This document shows, piece by piece, positions 1 to 18,134 of a stretch of DNA of 64,000 nucleotides. Where the stretch lies: NCBI GenBank assembly GCA_013365365.1, contig JABVXU010000001.1, forward strand, positions 496,001-560,000. Reading direction: 5' to 3'. The translations under genes and the position numbers were made by a program. Source of the DNA: Cruorifilaria tuberocauda (Eukaryota; Nematoda; Chromadorea; Rhabditida; Onchocercidae). The notes beneath the pieces were generated by a model that worked only from the letters and a program-made list of their open reading frames with translations, was not told where the DNA came from and did no database searches. The first letter of the stretch is position 1; the number at the start of each line of letters is the position of its first letter.

Positions 1-1574
1 TCAATTAAAGTTAGTACTCATGATAGCTTCTCAATCAAACCTTATTCATTCAATAAATGCACCTAACGAGTGGATGACATTTTATTTTTATTTTTATTTT
101 TTCTCGAGACATTTTATTTTTGTAAACGATCAAAATAATTAGAAGAAAGTTATTGAACAGTTGTTGAACAGTTTTTTCTTAAAATTTCAGTCAGTACTGA
201 TCTCTTTCTTTGAATTTTCTAAGTATGAGATAAACTTATTCATAACTCTTCAGCGCCGCACATGTACGTATTTTGATGAAATAAAATAGACATAAATAAC
301 TCGATTTTGTATGGGACTCCTTTGAATCTCGGCTCACATCTACTATCGCTTGCTATGTTTATATTTTCAATTGTTTTTCTTAAATTGCTTTGTTCCTACT
401 TTCGTCTATTATTTTTTCCTTAATTATTCTTGCTTATTTGAGTTTTTTGCATATTTTAAACGTTACAGAATAACTTTGTTCTAATTTTAATTTACTAAAT
501 CATTTAATAATTTCAGCAAAGTGGACTTCATTCAAAGAGATTGAATTAGTTTCCTACTACATTTTTTTGTTAATATGCAGTACAAAATAATAAACAATAC
601 AAAACATAGTCAATGCTTGAAATCAAATTATTATAGCAGAAATACATCAAACTGAGAATTAGTAAATTAAAAACGATGATCTGAAACAGAAACCATCCTA
701 CCTTCAAGAAAAAGCAACGAGAGAAACCATCATTCCCGAATACTAGAAATGTCAGACTGTTGGATGCACTTCAGCTATAATAACTAGAACATTAACTATG
801 TTTTGTATCGTTTATTGTTTTACTATTGCATATTCACGTCGAAACATTATAAAGGTAATTCAATCCTTTTTAAGCAAAGTTTCGCGACTAAAATTACTAA
901 AGAATAATTCGGTAAATTAGAACAAAGTTTATTCTATAACTTTCAACACAAAAAATTGAGAAAAACAAGGATAATCAAAGGAAAAAAGATAAAGAAGTAA
1001 GAATAAAAAAAAAAATCGGAAATGTAGAGTATTTATATCCACGGTATATACACGTACAACAAGGGTAGCAGATGTAGGAGGAGATTCAAAAGCATACTTT
1101 CAAACAAGACTAAATCGTTTAAAATTAATTCATTCTTCATTCTTTATTTTCAACTTCCTTTTGCTCAATTTTGAAAAAACAAGAAATCGAAAAATGAAAT
1201 GAAATCAACAATGAATTTCATATAAAAGGAAGTTAAAAAGAAGAACGAAATTATTACACAATGCAAGACGTTAAAAACAAAAGAGTTCTCGAAGTCTTTC
1301 AAATTTAATTCCTCTTTATTTGTTAATACAGAGTTGATATAATGAACTGAAGCAAGGGACATATCCGTTACTCGTCAAGACAGAAAAAGCATGAAGATCA
1401 AAAACTGATGCTAGAAGTGAAGGATATAAACAAAGTTTTTTAATTTTTGATTCTCTGTCAAACAATTGCAATTTGTGATTGATGTACACAAAATTATTAA
1501 AGAAGTTCCAGAATAAAAAATCAGCCACCCATAATCTGAAATACAAAACATTTGCATTCTAAAAACACGAAGCA
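1..1574. other. Non-coding flank, no gene recognised
   Basis: This AT-rich stretch lies downstream (3') of the minus-strand TASOR-like gene. The only open frames are short, low-complexity and rich in Phe, Leu and Asn. None shows splice-phase continuity or a motif I recognise. It probably holds the 3' UTR of the TASOR-like gene and intergenic DNA. Confidence 0.5.
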
Positions 1575-4500
1575 TCAAATGTCGAATTTTTTCGACAGTT
1601 CCGAACTGTGATAAATTTCGAAACCCGTGAATGCTATTTGTTTACCCATCGATGAATCTTTGTCAATGTCTGAAATAAAAAAAATGCAGCCATTTACAAA
1701 ATATTTTGAATAAGTTTAAATACCTGGAAAAATAAAAAAAATTGAGAAATGCATATAGTTCACTTTTTGTTGTGGTTAAGCTAAAAAACACAACAAATCA
1801 CTATACTTATATTCGTAATCATGCAGTGACATTGATTTTGATAAAAGAATTCCGTGTCTGAATATAATTTACCGGTTAAATAAATCATGGCGCATTTTCG
1901 ATTCGCATTCGCTGTATGACTCAGGCATTTCAGCAATATATTCGCATCATGCTTATTTGTATCGCATTCATGTGGTTTCATTGTTTGTATCACTTTCAAA
2001 TTTTCATATTCTTTTATTATTTCTTCATAATGAGCACGCCTTTCCGCTATCTTCGAATTAGGATCCGATGAGGCACTTCAATAAAGATTCATTTATCTAA
2101 TGCTTATTATTTTAGATACTTATTGTTTTTTTCATGTATTTTCTTCGTTTGCATAAGATAGATTTCAAAAGTACAAAATTCGCAAAAATAAATTATTTCA
2201 AATTTGAAATTCATTAACGAATGATGAAATTAGCACATGGACTTAATATTTTAGCAAAGCATAATAGTGGCAAGTAACTGTTATTTCTTCGTAAAGCGGT
2301 ATTCCACAATCATTCTACAATCACTTAATGACTGAGAGTAATCTGCTCTTTTTAAACCTATCTATGATTGTAGAATTTGCAACTAATGATCATTGAAGAG
2401 AAAATGAAATACAATTATAAAACAATAGAAAAAACATTTTCATATATTAACCTGCTGGAGATAATAGAGACAAGAACCTACCCATCTAGTATCAAGTTAT
2501 GCCTGAGATGTGTGTGCAATTTAATCCACCACAAAATGGAACCGCTCTTTCTCCAATTTGAAAAACGTTCCAGAATCATCCGGAAAAGCTTCGGATCTCT
2601 AGAAACATAATGCATTGCGTAGTTAACGCAATATTACAAAATTAAATCGAACTGAACGTAGTCGAAATAAATACTGAAGTGCTAAACTACACAAGTACAC
2701 ATGCTAAAAGTTTAAAGAAATATTTTTGAAAAATGAAAGCAAAAAAGTCTGCTACTGAAATAAAAACATACAAAACACCAGTAATAAACTGAGCATCATC
2801 GATCATTAACACTCCTCGTCTTATTGAAGAATTGCCACTCGCAATCTGGAAAATGTTTTTTGGAATGATATCAAAACAGTTGTTGCCATTTTTTGCATAA
2901 CAGTGGAAACGATCCTGAATTATCACAAAAAATTGAAAAAATCTAGCAGTTAAACACTTACACCTCGAGCATAATATGGTTTTGATTGGTGGTAAACGGT
3001 AGAATGGCTAAAAAATCCGTACACATGCGGTTGTTTGTAGTTGCTGAAATTCAATATAAAACAATCCTCCACAAATTTAACTGCATCACATCAACTACTT
3101 CACACATTTTTCGGAAGTAAAAAACCTACGTCGAAGAAGTATTATAATATTGAAAGCATCCTGAAAAAGGGGGAGGAGCAAATGAAGGGAAATGATGCGT
3201 GCGAAAGTGTCCGGTAGATTCATTTGTAAAGCTTTCGGGAGGTTGTGCAGAAGTTGAAGATCGAACTGCTGGTGAAATAATTCGATGATCCGTATCGCCA
3301 TTAGAGAACACAATCGGTGCTTGCATAACAGGTGTAGTTGATGCTACTGACTATAAACAAAATAAATAAAAATAGCCTAAACTCACAAACAATGGAGTCA
3401 GAACGAAACATGTGACATTACTTCAAAAACTATTAATCAAATGAGATTGAGAAAAAATTTTAAACGTACTGAACCCTGTCTAGTGATCCCCTTTTCTATT
3501 TCCATATTGGGTCACCAATTATAAAACCATAATTCTATCAACTTTATTCCATACTAAGGAGCTAAGCGTCAACCGCACAAATGATAAAATATAATTAGGT
3601 GCACCGATATAATTCTGTTTCCTAGCTTAAAAAAGCATCCTAAAATAATTTTCAGAGAATGTAAAGTCATACTTCATGTGAAATGTCTGAGACAGAACTG
3701 ACTGCATGAGTAGTACGCATGTCCACATCACCACTACCTATTTGTTCAGTATTTGTTTTCCAAAAAGATAAATCTTGATCACCAACTTTTGAATTCGGAA
3801 TACCCCACCGCAAATGCTGCAGAAGAATGTTTATTAATTGATCGTTTAAAATTAAACAAATAACTTTCATATATCCTAAAGTATATTACGTGTAAATATA
3901 AAGTGATTTCTCTATATAAAATTTTCTTACAGGCAATAACAACCCTTAAAAAAAGATATTTCTCGCTGCGAAAACTAACCTTTTCACTTCCAGTCGGATT
4001 TTTTTGAATCGAATGATGTGAAAATGAAATTAGTTCAGGAAGGATGTAACTAAAAATTTTATACAATTTTCAGAAAACTACAATTATTAGAAACTTAGAA
4101 AGCTTAATCTTCCTCGATCTTATACATACATGAATCATAAAGTTCGAAATTTGCGTTCAAAGAGGAGAATGAAAAGTATTAAGAATAAAATCGATTTTAA
4201 TCAGAAAAGGTTTTTTATTATTTTTCTTGGCCAAGATAGCAAAAATTTTTACGTAAAGTAAAGGATTCGAAGGGGAATGAAAGAATTACGAAAAAAAGAA
4301 AGTTAAATCCTCGATTTACATACTGGTTTGAGAAAGATACGACCTGCACCTGCTGCATGAACTTATCACAGCAATGAAGGCGCCTCAATAATAAGTTTTG
4401 AGTCAAACAAGTTCATATGAGAATCAAATTATCAATAAACATTCTTACGTGGGTTCATCGTTAATAATGAGATTCTCATTGTTCTGAGAATTTGATGTTA

Positions 4501-7500
4501 AGTGAGCTTCGTCAGAATCAATTTTATTCGCATGTTTTTTATCAATCTGAAACCAGCAAATACAGTACATCGAAATATCCAAAAAATTTTATTAGTGACA
4601 ACAAGCAGTTCATAAATTGATCGGTATGATACGCGAAATGGAAACCGACATTTCTTACCAGTGATCCAGAATTCTTTACTGCTTCCATTGACGCTAGAGC
4701 TGTAAATGGTGTGACTTCTGGAGGCTAAAAAGTAGTTATACTCATTATGAATAATTGAAGGAATGTCAGAAATACTTTAATTTTATTAAGTTGATAAGAG
4801 CAGATAAAATTTTGATGTATATAAAGAACGAATTCTCTCCCAATGACAAATAATAAGTATGGAAACCATTTTCATACTACCTAAATATAGTATAATAAAC
4901 AAAGTCTCAAAACATTGAAAACTGGAATTACTCGATATTGACGAGTAGGGGTTTGAAATGAAGCATCAGCAGCCGATCTCATATCATAATCGGAAATAAT
5001 CTTTGGTGCAGCTGCAACGAAGACACTGGGCTCATGTGGAGGACTAGCAGGTGATTCCGTACTATCGATTTCACTGTAAAATATTGGAAAATTCAAAATT
5101 AAGTGAAAAAAAATTGCATACTTTCGATATGGTTCTTTATATAGAAATCCAGCACTTGGAAAATTTACATAGCAATTAATGCAATAGGTACTCATACTGT
5201 TTTAAACTGGCCAACTAAACACAGCAATGAATAATTCTAGGATAAAAGCATACCTTTGATTTCTCAAAATCCCGACAAAAGCCGCACTGTCGTTATCCTG
5301 AAGTTTTAAATTATTTTCCATTAAAAATATAGTCCAGCTACTGCTTTATTTTTTCCACAAAATTTATGGAAAGCAGAATATAACTTCATCCTTTGGAAAA
5401 TAACTAAAAGCAACATTGAGTTTTGGTGCTTGATATTTATTCAATAAAATCCATAATTATATCTATTGAGGAATAATTAGCATAATGATTCTTTCAATTC
5501 AAGGAAAAATGAATATACTTTAAAATTTGGAGAGCTACTAAGGGGTAATCTTTGGCACTGCGAGACAAACTTCGGTGACGAACTTCCACTAGATATCGCA
5601 TCTGACGGTGAATAGCCGCGAAAATCGGTTGTCGGTAAGTCGAATGATGAAGGTATTCGCTGAAAAAAGCCTGTGAAATCTTTTTCTGCTACATTATTTG
5701 ACAAAACCCTTTAAATATCTCATCTTGCAAATAGGGTTAGTGTTCACAGAACATATCTATTCTGAATCAAATACAATATATATTCTATAATTTTCAAAAG
5801 TTTGAAACAAATCAATATTCCAGGAAAATGTCTACAGCGAAAAAAAATTGCCTTTTTCTTAGCATCTGAGTGTTCGTGCAAAGAGCTCCACTCTGAAATC
5901 TTTCCTCCAACGCCTGAACATGATGAAAGTGGCGGATCTTGCTTGCTAATGAGACGTTTCCTGGGATCTTTATTGATAAACACCTTTTCGTGTCGAGGAT
6001 TAGAAGGCAACCGTTTATCTTTTGAAGCTGTTTCATTAACTGAATGCTGTGAACTCGACTTCAATTTCAAACTTGAAGTTGATACTGCCTAAAAAACTAG
6101 ATGAAACTTGCGAAATTTATGCAATCTTTTTTATACACAATGTGGTAGCTCACCTGTTCATATAAACGATTTCAAATGAGTTTTATGAATTTAAAAATCA
6201 CTAATGATGTCTACTCCGAATTCTATACACATTTCATTTTCATTGAAAGATAACTGCGTCAAACTTTTGCTGATAATCAACACAATGAATCTGGAATTTC
6301 AATGAAATTAAAGTGAATTATGTAGGAAAATGATGTTGTACGCAAACATACATGTTCTCTTAGAGATTTGTCCAATCCAGATGATGTGTCCATCCGTTCA
6401 ACAGACCAACCCCTCTTCTCTTCATCATCGTCACTGTCCGCTATATCCATATCAACTGCTTCTCCAATATATAAGCGATGAGAATATTTTTCGCCTAATC
6501 CTAGCACATAAATTATTGTAAGGAAAACAATAATATTCTTTACTCTCCTACAGTTATTAATGCTTTCAGCATAACATAAAAATTACCAGAATTTGCTGCA
6601 TTCGACATTTCTCCTTTAATTGATTTATTAAAATTTTCTTCGGAGAGCGAAGTTTTCTTAGCTATATTTCGTACTAATTCTTGAACACGAACATCGAGTC
6701 CATCGATACGTTCTTGAAGTAATAATGGTCTCACAAATTCGTCGCTGCAAAAAATTATAACCCATTTGATGTATGCAACATACCAAAATTATTTTTCTAA
6801 AAACAAGCAATAAAAGCTTTCAAATTTTTGATGGACACCTCAAATTAAATCTTAGACAATTAAAATTCAAAATTTGAATGACAAATTACTGACTTCTCCT
6901 CGGTTGACATCGCTTCGAACGCACCATTTATTAACGAACAGTTCAAATCACAGGTTAAATACAAACAATGGAAAATATTGCCAGCTATCTTAGGAAGCGT
7001 TAACAAATCACTAAACAATCCGTTTGGCAAAAGGATAAAAATCCCAACAGATGGAAAAATCGTTATGCCTGCCTGAAAAAGACCGTAATGATCGGTAGAA
7101 ATTTAAATCGATATCTTACTGAAGCGATTTTAAGCCAAATTTCAATTAACGACATAAAGATATCAGAAATTATTGAAATACACTATCGTTAAATGGAAAT
7201 TTCAACTTCTAACATCATATTTATGATATGACTTGATTTATCAGAATGATCTGTTTACCAGATCTTTCGAATCCGTCTATTTAGATATGAAAATAAGAAA
7301 CATAAAACACTAACCGCTCGTCTTATTCTCATAGATTCGTGCAGTGAGACAAAATCCTGAGAAGCATCTTCAGAAAATAATGTAAAATAGTAAACTAAGC
7401 GTTGTGAATCGATTAAAAGTACCTAAAAAGATTTACTTAATTTTGCAATTACTACTTTCTTCTTCAGAATCTTAACTGAATTTCCTTACCTCTTTTTTTA

Positions 7501-9868
7501 AAGCGACCTCTCCAAGAGCCGGAGGTTTGAGCAATTCAAGAATGGGTGGAAAAGACAAGCAGGCAGTCCAGTGGATGAGGTCGGCAACTTCGAAAGTGTC
7601 TCTAAAAAAAAATAAATTCATGACAAGATCTAGCAAATATGAGAAAACAATTAATTTCCAACCAACATTGCATTTTGAATAATTTATTTCATGTATAAGA
7701 GCATGACATGCGAAACTAATTGCTGATGTCATTTGGAAGAACTGTAAACTCACAGTAACGGTGGTTTAGTCGCTGCTGCTAATGAAGATAATAAAACATG
7801 ACTATAATGTTTATTGCCAACTAACAAATTACCATTCCAAACAATAGAATCCGTTCCTTTGAAAGATAAAACGCTGAAACTCACAAAAATGAATATTGCA
7901 AATTATTTTTTATGGACCTTTACTAACCGATAGATGAGTTAACCTTTAACGTTAACAAGTAACTATTAAGAAATTGTTCAAAAAATTATTTGCAATTTCA
8001 CACTTTCTAATGAAACATATTTTCAGCCTAATAGTGCTAATTTACTCTTATCTTTATACCGCTTGTTAAAAAAGCTAATTTGTAAATAAAAACTAAGTGA
8101 ACAGAATTACGCATTTGGAGGGAATTCCACATCATATATGGCAAAAGGTAAAACATTTGCTGGCGATTTGGAATATCCAGTCCCTTTCTCTTCGAACAAA
8201 AAAATCTGAAAAAAATCGACATGAAGTATAAAATTTTGAAAATTTTTAAGATAAAGAGGATCGATTTTGTATAAGATATTGGGAAGTTTCTTGTTGAAAA
8301 TATAAACAGCAAAGACTGAAAATTTAATAGAACCTGATCACATCGATAGTTATCGTGCCGCAATAATTTACAATCTACCGGTTGCATCGCTAAATGTGAA
8401 TGATATCCTCGCCTAGGCAACAAATGGTAAGATCCCAAGCTAACAACATTGTATCTGCCTTTCAAGATCTAAAAATTATGATCGATAGATTGCGTAGCTA
8501 AACAATAAACGATAAGATAAATGATAACACTTTGAAACAGTATGAAGAATACTTCTGTAGCGAAGAGAAAAAAGATTAATCGAATGTCATTACCTTACAA
8601 GCTAAGATCCTCAATTTGGTTCGTCCAAGAAAAGGTGCTGGTGTAACCAAATCTGGATGTCCCGACAAGTAAACGCCTAGGGATCATGAAGGATAAGAAA
8701 AATACATCCAGCGTATAAAGTGGAAAATTACCAGTGAAAGTGGTGCATTCCGACATTCGATTTTTTTAATGAATAATATTCTTGTTAAACATTAACCGGT
8801 AAGAAAATGATGTTTATTATAAGTTACACAAACGATTACTGCATTAAACAACAGTTATGCGTTCAATATTGCTTTTACAATTAAAAACATAAATTTAACC
8901 AGAAAGAACTACAAGAAAGAGAATCAGTCATTATTGATAAACACAAAAAACTTCACTCGTAAATAGGTAGTTATTTTATGCTAGAAATTTTATGGAAAAC
9001 TAACCATTCGCCGGTTCACCCAAATCCCCCACAAAGTTATTATTGACAGATAGACCCCATTGCGCTACTAGTTCCATCTGAAAAGTTTGAAGAAATCAGG
9101 TACACTTAAACAATTTATTCTGAAGTAAAAATTTTCGACTTTGACAAAACTCATTAATTAATGAATTAGATGGAGCAATATCTCGTTATTGAAAAAATCT
9201 TTTATTAAAAAAGTGGTACTTTAAAATCCAATATCTTTTAAACAATATACTTCTAGAAAATATAAAGCAAAGAGTTCATTTTTATGTTAACAAAATACGG
9301 TATCTATTCTATGCAATTAGCTTAATTTCTAAAAAGTAAAAAATCAAGAAACAAAATTCCGATAATTACAGCATTCCTCAAGTCCATTCATCAAGTGTGG
9401 AAATAATTAAGTACAGATTTAACAACTTACCTCTCGCAAATTATCAGAAAGAAGGGTGTATCCAAACGACACATCAGTAGGTGAGCACTGAGATTCTAGC
9501 AATCGTCGAAAATTGAGAAACTGAAGAGTGGTAAAATTAAACTCCTCAAAAACTTTACAATATAACTCTCACATTTTTTTCCTATTGATTTTCTTTCATA
9601 ATATTAAGGAAATCCAATCATCAGAAAACCATTCAGATTATACTTTTTCAATGCAGTTCTGACGACTTTTTTGCAAATATACATTTTTTTTCCTGAACTT
9701 GAAAAATATACCGTATTTCTAAGATACTGATATTGAAAGTGGAATAAGATCAAAATGCAAATCTGTTTGAAAGTTTTCTGACTGATCAAGAAAAATATTT
9801 GTTACCCGCGACTCGAGTTGTTTATTATTTATATTTCTACATCGTACAATTCTGATCGATTCTCGGTC
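1575..9868 (-). CDS. TASOR-like protein (DUF3715 pseudo-PARP plus SPOC-like region)
   Basis: Minus-strand gene of at least 27 exons. Exons from 5' to 3': 9868-9806, 9520-9431, 9077-9005, 8676-8594, 8468-8334, 8205-8111, 7873-7754, 7601-7490, 7422-7315, 7072-6894, 6744-6587, 6500-6352, 6088-5836, 5670-5519, 5297-5254, 5196-5122, 5073-4932, 4724-4659, 4546-4449, 4049-3980, 3816-3673, 3350-3130, 3043-2962, 2914-2772, 2598-2482, 2075-1873, 1669-1575 (TGA). Phases interlock and give about 1,089 residues. The 6088-5836/5670-5519 junction is the least certain. Residues 1 to about 180 resemble DUF3715 of TASOR/TASOR2/TEX15: an N-terminal 'RIVRCRNINNKQLESRFL' block, a 'GYTLLSD' segment, then 'GLSVNN', 'LGEPANGVYLSGHPDLV', a 'CKILKGRY' strand and a closing 'VLPFAIYDVEF'. 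A globular part beginning 'WNGNLLVGNKHYSHVLL' follows, in the position of TASOR's SPOC domain. An acidic, Ser-rich middle comes next. The C-terminal ~180 residues, with 'RGVLMIDDAQFI', could be the degenerate PIN-like end (inference). In vertebrates TASOR scaffolds the HUSH complex for H3K9me3 silencing. The start codon is unresolved: the first exon opens in phase 0, and a candidate tiny upstream exon is noted in the next entry. Confidence 0.72.
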
Positions 9869-12747
9869 CTGACAGCTGCTTGAAAGATGTGATAAAATAA
9901 TTGGTTGATATATATTTCGAAACGGTTCGCTGTTAAGGGCTATATCGTTTATATAATGTTGAGAAGAGCCTTCAAATGCGTAAACTAATTATCGACAATA
10001 ACCCCAGCAGATGAAATTCATTACCACAAAATCAAGTATAGAATATTTACTTAGAACAACTACAGAACATTTATTAATCATTAGATATTATTTGCTCCAT
10101 TATTTAATCGTTAAAAAAATATTTTATCTGATTTTCTTTTCAAATGAACTCCGTTGTTTTAAAATAAATTCTAACTTCGTTTTAGAGGAATTTTTCTAGC
10201 CATATTATTTAGTAATAAGTTTGCTTTTTTAGGTAACACACACGGTTCGTGAAAAAGTATCCATGAATCGATTAGCTCACGAGGAAGATTGATCAGATTA
10301 TCATTCTTCATGATTAATAAGACTCGAAGTCAACGTACTTGTCTGATCTAATGATTTTCGAGGAATAGAGAAATCATCTCGTTGCATTGCTCCCACAATA
10401 AAAGAATAGAACTACGGACCTAAAAATTTCTTTAGCAATAACATTACAGTGTTTACAAACAAATGATTATTTCAAATAGAAGGGCACTTTACTTCCTTTT
10501 TCTGTACCCATCTATCATCATTTGATTTGCTAATCGAAAACGAGCTACTCTGTAATACACAACAAAGACATTTCCTTCCCAATTTTCCCTCGTTCTCCTT
10601 TTTCTTTGCCTAATGCCGATGATTCTTTATAACAAAAATTTTAACGATTTTGCTATGCAAATAACGGGAAGTGACCGTATTAAAATGTGTACATAATAAT
10701 ATAATACGTTTACTCTAGCCTTACTCACGCGAGCTCACCACTCTAGCCTCGTTCATTTTGTTCACTTCGAAACTTTTCAGTGTTCTAATACACTGTTAAT
10801 CTAATTACTCGCATCGGTCTCTCATTTCTAATCTTACGAGAATTCCTGAAATTCTCATACCTTCAAACTATATCTGTTCTAAAACCCTCTCCCTTTTTGC
10901 TCAATTCCCATCCTTCTCATGTAAATATTACGGAAACGCTTTAATGCGAACAATCATCCGTACACACTATGTAATTTGGCCGCCTTGAAATGCTGCCATC
11001 CCTATCTGTAATCTTCTGCACAAATAATTACCTCAACCGCATGAATTACATCACATAAAGGAAGAGTTAAATTTAGCTGAAGCAAAATAATAAGCTAGGA
11101 AGAAATAATGAATTAACAACCAATCATCTTATAGCTCACTCATCTTGAATCTGTAGACTTATTTACATTGTTTCGAAGTTCGTCTTTTATGCAATACGGA
11201 ATTTCATCTGGAAAAATGGAATTGTACTTTCTCAAGCAAAATTATGTTCGTGATACAAATCACTACTCAACTTTAACAGTGTCCGTTTGTTAACTTTTTT
11301 CATAGGAAGTTACGAGGTACAAAAATACTTGAATTTTGGTTTCGTGTTATAAGAAGAAACTGTCACGTAAAAACCATGTATTTCAAGATGCGACAAAATA
11401 TAGCAGAAACAAAAATCTTCATACTTAATGAACAATAATAATTAAAATTACAATTTCTGCTGCCGAAGTGCATTATACTACCATAATTTCTCAGAAGTGG
11501 AAAGTCCACTATAGACACAAGACTTTTCTGCAACATTTTCGTCCTGTTAAGTCCTCAGGAATAGATTTAAAATTGGTTGTTTAAATAAATTCCATGTTAG
11601 TGATATTTGACAACAAAGTGAAATGATAAACATATCAAAAGAAAAAAACAGAAACTGATAGAAATACAATGAGGTGCAAATGCATGAAAAACCAACAATT
11701 AGCTTAATGAAAAGAAAATCCCGGCAGCATCAAGTTTGATTAAAATTTTTGCCTTATTCACAAAAGCTAGCAGTACCACGCTGCCTAGTCCAACACTGTA
11801 AAATTTGGTTCTTGCATGCTCCGTAAAGCTACGCAAAATCCTCAACATAATTGCCGACTACTGCAAAAAAAATACTGCAAAGTTAATATTCGAGTGAAAA
11901 AATCACAAACATCAACAATTGATTTAGTGCAATTTTGTGAAAACGTCATCGGATGCGCCAAATTTCTAGAATTACAAGGAAGCAATTTGGCACAACCTTT
12001 CGAATTTAAAAATACAAATCGACTTGACGCTGTTCAAATTACTCCACAATGCAGCATAAAAATGCATTACAAAATCATACCTATCATTGCGGACAATTGA
12101 AATGAGCAAAAGCAAAGTGCAAAAAATCCTAAATATTCATATCGACATTTTCATAGCACCAAATTATTCAAACAGTGGCGCATTTTACAAAAAAAAAAAG
12201 TGACTATCTGAAAGAGCAGTAATTTTAAATTATTGCATTTATACAAATGACAGAGTACATATATAATATATCGAGATCATTATTTCAAAAAAGAAGTTAT
12301 CATCGTCCAATGGGCGCAACTGAACAATTCATTTCTTTTCTAAAATTTTATCACTTATTATATAAACTATTATGTATTATGTATTTCCATAAAATTTGCT
12401 CCCTAAGAATATGAACACCAGATGCGCACATCGAATGACTTTCCAATTTCTATATTTTTAAAATCTTTATATTTTGGTATTTTTTCCGAAATTTTTTTTC
12501 GGATTTTCAGGATGTGAATTAAATCAAAACTATTAAATACATGCGCATATATACAAGAACTAAATACTTTTGATCACATGCACGAATAGTGATGTAGAAG
12601 CTTATTTTCGAATAATACAACGTGAATTTTAACATCTAAACTTAATAATGAGAAAATGAAGAGATAGCACATTCATTGCAGCGAACAATATTTTCTCCTG
12701 AACATGTAAGGACAAACTTCGTCATAGTTCTTTGTGATTTATACTAC
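9869..12747. other. Intergenic: 5' flank of TASOR-like gene, 3' flank of poly(A) polymerase
   Basis: This spacer lies between two minus-strand genes. It must hold the missing first exon(s) of the TASOR-like gene. One candidate is the minus-strand segment 10756-10739, an ATG plus five codons ending in phase 0 before a GTGAGC donor, which would join the first recognised exon in frame; the support is weak. A plus-strand open frame at 11816-12100 (94 codons) has a balanced composition but no signal, splice partner or recognised motif. I see nothing else. Confidence 0.4.
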
Positions 12748-17709
<4,962 letters not shown>

Positions 17710-18134
17710 TTGCAATGATATACAATTGCTACTGCTTAAATTAAGAATAAAATTACAATGTTTTCAACTTCAAAAATCTGATTACTTTTTCAGTTACTTC
17801 AAATTCTCCATGGGATTTAAAAAAGGCAAACTAATATAATCCAAATAATAACACAGCACTGAACTTTTCCTATCATGAAATACTACGATATATGACGCTG
17901 GTACTAAATTTACCGAAATGAAAGGGAAGCTTATTTATTGTATTTGATCTGATTTCCCATTCCTAATCAGTTCCATCTCTTATCTCGTAAGTTATATTCA
18001 TCACCGAGTTCAGTATTTATGGACGACCTCAAGTTGACTGATTAATTAAGTGCCACCTGGACACGGTGGATGGTACCGATATCATGCAACGTTCTGACTT
18101 GGCCAACTTTAAGGTCGCTGTGAAAACGATTCTC
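17710..18134. other. Short spacer upstream of poly(A) polymerase
   Basis: This gap of about 425 bases separates the stop of the upstream small gene from the PAP start on the same strand. A TTTAAGCAG acceptor-like motif lies shortly upstream of the PAP ATG on the minus strand and could receive a spliced leader or a non-coding first exon. No SL1-like sequence is visible in the window. Confidence 0.35.

Noticed and set aside
5836..9868. First minus-strand gene as EDC4 or another WD-repeat scaffold
   Set aside because: A Ser-rich linker and acidic helix suggested EDC4 at first, but no WD repeats appear and the N-terminal motif order fits DUF3715/TASOR.
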